The notes under the pieces were generated by a model. That model was not told where the DNA came from. It searched no databases and worked only from the letters and a program-made list of their open reading frames with translations. DNA of 6,720 nt from DATGIQ01 sp035295665 (GTDB lineage: Bacteria; Planctomycetota; Planctomycetia; Gemmatales; Gemmataceae), in the NCBI GenBank assembly GCA_035295665.1, contig DATGIQ010000312.1, positions 1-6,720 on the forward strand, in the 5' to 3' direction. How positions within the stretch are numbered: position 1 is the stretch's first letter; the number at the start of each line of letters is the position of its first letter. Shown here piece by piece: positions 3,895-6,720 of the stretch. The position numbers and the translations under genes are program-made.

Positions 3895-6618
3895 ATGGCG
3901 GATTCCTTTGGGAGTCAAGCAGCGCTTCGTGTCGGTGACCGCGACTATTCACTTTTCCGTCTCGATGCCGTGACGCGGGCATTTCCGCAAGCCGCGCATC
4001 TGCCGTACAGTCTCAAAATCCTTCTGGAGAATTTGCTCCGCACGGAAGACGGTAAATCGGTCCGTGCCGAGGACATCGAAGCCCTGGCCTGCTGGAAACC
4101 TCGTGCCGAGCCTTCCCGCGAGATTGCCTTCACGCCCAGTCGCGTCCTGCTCCAGGACTTTACCGGCGTTCCCGCGGTGGTTGATCTGGCGGCCATGCGC
4201 GATGCCATGAAGCGGCTGGGCGGCGATCCGCGGCGCATCAATCCCTTGCAACCGGTGGAATTGGTGATTGACCATTCCGTCCAGGTCGATGAGTTCGGCA
4301 ATAATCTCGCTTTTCGAAAAAATGCGGAGATGGAGTTTGCCCGCAATCAGGAGCGGTACGTCTTTTTGCGCTGGGGCCAAAAAGCCTTTCGCAACTTCAA
4401 AGTCGTACCGCCGGACACCGGCATCGTTCATCAGGTGAATCTCGAATACCTGGCCCGTGTGGTGTTCACGAACGAGGAGGCACGCCCGCGGCCGCTGGCT
4501 TATCCCGATACGTTGGTCGGTACGGATTCGCACACAACCATGATCAACGGCCTGGGTGTGCTGGGCTGGGGTGTGGGCGGGATCGAGGCGGAGGCGGCCA
4601 TGCTCGGCCAGCCGGTTTCCATGTTGATCCCACAAGTGGTCGGATTCAAACTGACCGGCCGGTTGCCGGAGGGGGCCACCGCCACGGACCTGGTGCTTAC
4701 CGTCACGGAAATGCTTCGCCGCAAAGGCGTGGTCGGGAAATTCGTCGAATTCTATGGCTCCGGCCTAGCGGCGTTGTCTTTGGCCGACCGAGCCACCATC
4801 AGTAACATGGCCCCGGAGTACGGAGCAACCTGCGGCATCTTCCCGGTCGATGCCGAGACACTCCGCTATCTCGAATTCAGCGGCCGGGCACCCGCTCTTG
4901 TCCGTTTGGTCGAGGTGTACTGCAAGGAACAGGGGCTGTTCCACACCGCGGACTCTCCGGAAGCAGAATATTCGGATACCCTCGTCCTCGATCTGCAAAC
5001 CGTGGAACCGAGCCTGGCGGGACCGACCCGTCCGCAAGACCGCGTGGCTTTGGGCCAGAGCAAGCAAGCGTTTCACCAGTCTCTAACGGCGATGTTGAGC
5101 CGGAGCAAATCCAAGACAACTACTGCGGCTACCGCGACGGCGGCCGCGGTCCCGGTTCGGCTTGATGGCGAGACCCACGATCTGCACCACGGATCCGTAG
5201 TCATTGCCGCCATCACCAGTTGCACGAACACCTCGAATCCTTCGGTGATGATGGCGGCGGGACTGCTGGCCAAGAAGGCCGTGGAGCGAGGTGTGCAAAC
5301 CAAGCCGTGGGTCAAAACCAGCTTGGCACCTGGGTCCAAAGTCGTCACCGATTATCTCATTGAAGCAGGGCTGATGCGGTATTTGGAACAACTGCGCTTC
5401 CATTTGGTCGGTTACGGCTGCACCACTTGCATCGGCAATAGTGGACCGTTGCCAGCGCCCATTTCCAAGGCCGTGGAGGAGGGCGACTTGATTGTCGCCG
5501 CGGTGTTGAGCGGCAACCGCAATTTCGAAGGCCGCATTCATGGAGAAGTGCGGGCCAATTACCTTGCTTCGCCGCCCTTGGTCGTTGCCTATGCCCTGGC
5601 CGGCCGCATGGACATCGACCTGTATCACGAACCGCTCGGGCACGATGCCAAGGGGCAACCGGTGTATTTGCGCGATGTGTGGCCCAGCCAGCAGGAAATT
5701 CAGGAAGCGATTCAGCACGGCATCAAATCGAGCATGTTCCACAAGGTGTACGGCGAAGTTTTCAAGGGAGATGAGCGCTGGAACTCGCTGGCGGTTCCCG
5801 AGGGGGATCTCTACCAATGGGATCCCACCTCCACCTACGTCAAGCATCCGCCATATTTCGAGAACATGAATGTGGAGCCGCCGCCGGTCCAGGATATCCA
5901 CGGTGCCCGCGTGCTGGCGCTGTTAGGCGACAGCATTACCACAGACCACATCTCTCCGGCCGGGTCGATCAAGCTTCAGAGCCCGGCCGGCAAATACCTC
6001 CTCGAGCGCGGTGTCCAGCAAAAGGACTTCAATTCCTACGGCTCGCGCCGCGGCAACGATGAAGTGATGGTGCGCGGGACCTTTGCCAATGTCCGCTTGC
6101 GCAACTTGCTGGCTCCCGGCACCGAAGGCGGTGTTACCCGGCATCTGCCCGACGGTACGCAGATGTCGATTTACGACGCGGCGATGCAATATGCCAAAGA
6201 GGGTGTACCGTTGCTGGTTTTAGCCGGGAAGGAGTATGGCTCCGGATCGTCGCGCGACTGGGCAGCGAAGGGAGCACGCCTGCTCGGAATCCGCGCCGTG
6301 ATCGCCGAAAGCTACGAACGCATTCACCGCAGCAATCTGATCGGCATGGGCGTGCTCCCCTTGCAGTTCGCTCCGGGCGAGACGGCCAAGACCCTCGGCT
6401 TGACGGGGGAAGAAAGCTATGATCTGGACGGCCTTGCTGCCGGCGTTGCGAGCGGCTTCTCCGGTGGCCGGGAAATCACGGTACGGGTTCGCCGAACGGA
6501 TGGCTCGACACGGGAGTTTCGCGCGGTGGTCCGGATCGATACGCCGCAGGAAGTGCTCTACTACAAGCACGGTGGGATTCTGCAATATGTGTTACGGCAA
6601 CTGCTGACATCAAGATAA
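3895..6618 (+). CDS. acnA: Aconitate hydratase, AcnA/IRP type
   Basis: This cytoplasmic enzyme isomerises citrate to isocitrate through cis-aconitate in the TCA cycle, using a [4Fe-4S] cluster. The product is 907 residues, close to the roughly 890 of E. coli AcnA, and appears complete. The family motif LPYSLKILLENLLR is near the N-terminus, DSHTTM is at 211-216, and the cluster ligands are Cys443 (in SCTNTSNP) and Cys509 and Cys512 (in GCTTCIGNSG). GDSITTDHISPAG spans 678-690, and the substrate-binding loop GSGSSRDWAAKG starts at 782 in the C-terminal swivel domain. All key residues are present, so it should be active. The domain order (cluster domains first, swivel last) and sequence mark the AcnA/IRP branch rather than AcnB. 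A Thr/Ala-rich, low-complexity linker at about 402-420 precedes the Cys443 motif and looks like lineage-specific padding. Members of this family can bind mRNA when the cluster is lost; whether this one does is unknown. The gene stands alone behind a terminator, and no other TCA genes are visible. Confidence 0.97.
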   Translation: MADSFGSQAALRVGDRDYSLFRLDAVTRAFPQAAHLPYSLKILLENLLRTEDGKSVRAEDIEALACWKPRAEPSREIAFTPSRVLLQDFTGVPAVVDLAAMRDAMKRLGGDPRRINPLQPVELVIDHSVQVDEFGNNLAFRKNAEMEFARNQERYVFLRWGQKAFRNFKVVPPDTGIVHQVNLEYLARVVFTNEEARPRPLAYPDTLVGTDSHTTMINGLGVLGWGVGGIEAEAAMLGQPVSMLIPQVVGFKLTGRLPEGATATDLVLTVTEMLRRKGVVGKFVEFYGSGLAALSLADRATISNMAPEYGATCGIFPVDAETLRYLEFSGRAPALVRLVEVYCKEQGLFHTADSPEAEYSDTLVLDLQTVEPSLAGPTRPQDRVALGQSKQAFHQSLTAMLSRSKSKTTTAATATAAAVPVRLDGETHDLHHGSVVIAAITSCTNTSNPSVMMAAGLLAKKAVERGVQTKPWVKTSLAPGSKVVTDYLIEAGLMRYLEQLRFHLVGYGCTTCIGNSGPLPAPISKAVEEGDLIVAAVLSGNRNFEGRIHGEVRANYLASPPLVVAYALAGRMDIDLYHEPLGHDAKGQPVYLRDVWPSQQEIQEAIQHGIKSSMFHKVYGEVFKGDERWNSLAVPEGDLYQWDPTSTYVKHPPYFENMNVEPPPVQDIHGARVLALLGDSITTDHISPAGSIKLQSPAGKYLLERGVQQKDFNSYGSRRGNDEVMVRGTFANVRLRNLLAPGTEGGVTRHLPDGTQMSIYDAAMQYAKEGVPLLVLAGKEYGSGSSRDWAAKGARLLGIRAVIAESYERIHRSNLIGMGVLPLQFAPGETAKTLGLTGEESYDLDGLAAGVASGFSGGREITVRVRRTDGSTREFRAVVRIDTPQEVLYYKHGGILQYVLRQLLTSR

Positions 6619-6720
6619 GCACGCGGAGGGTTTCGGGTGCGTCGCGGCGAATGATTTTTGCTATCCAAACATGGACGGCCCGTGGCGCAGTTAATCTCGG
6701 CTGCGGCGCAGACAGCGGGG
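6619..6720. other. Intergenic sequence after acnA, no gene recognised
   Basis: The 102 bases to the window edge contain no open frame of useful length; an ATG at 6670 closes after eight codons. A short stem (gcac with gtgc, 6619-6640 region) followed some 15 bases later by a TTTTT run is too weak to call a terminator. An 11-base imperfect palindrome, ctgcg-g-cgcag, lies at 6701-6711. Confidence 0.6.

Noticed and set aside
3653..3973. A + strand frame of 106 codons running into the acnA start
   Set aside because: It crosses the intrinsic terminator, opens with TTG without a ribosome binding site, and overlaps acnA out of frame; the composition is not protein-like.
5083..5901. A 272-codon open frame on the minus strand
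   Set aside because: It lies wholly inside acnA, whose reading is confirmed by cluster cysteines and family motifs on both sides. The antisense product has no recognisable domain and arises from high GC codon use.

Overview
The window reads as bacterial chromosome with GC of roughly 60 % by eye, and all visible genes lie on the + strand. The most likely source is a planctomycete, perhaps a Gemmata relative. This is inferred from three things: a long secreted-type protein built of Ig-like repeats and ending in DUF4214 repeats, a lysine/glutamate-rich membrane-anchored coiled-coil protein of a planctomycete-like type, and sparse, non-operonic spacing. No 16S rRNA or other marker is present, so the assignment is tentative.

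Layout: (1) Bases 1-1769 hold the 3' end of a large cell-surface or secreted protein: at least four Ig-like (Big_3_5-type) repeats of 96-99 residues, followed by four DUF4214-type repeats of about 50 residues. Its start is off the left edge. (2) Bases 1770-1907 are a spacer with a good sigma70-like promoter. A perfect 7-bp inverted repeat overlaps its -10 box. (3) Bases 1908-3557 encode a 549-residue protein with three predicted membrane helices, a long charged coiled coil and a conserved-looking C-terminal segment; its function is unknown. (4) Bases 3558-3894 are a 337-base gap rich in structure: a long-loop inverted repeat after the stop codon, a promoter-like pair, a 9-bp hairpin, a strong intrinsic terminator, and a further hairpin just before the next ribosome binding site. 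(5) Bases 3895-6618 encode a complete AcnA-type aconitate hydratase with all three Fe-S cysteine ligands. (6) Bases 6619-6720 hold no recognisable gene.

The three genes do not form an evident pathway. The surface protein, the membrane coiled-coil protein and the TCA-cycle enzyme look like separate transcription units; a terminator clearly isolates acnA from the gene before it. The part most worth following up is the 3.56-3.89 kb gap. A promoter-like element there is placed so that transcription would start at the foot of a hairpin and end about 78 bases later at the intrinsic terminator, which is the layout of a small RNA or an attenuated leader. No complete novel defence or mobile system is visible.
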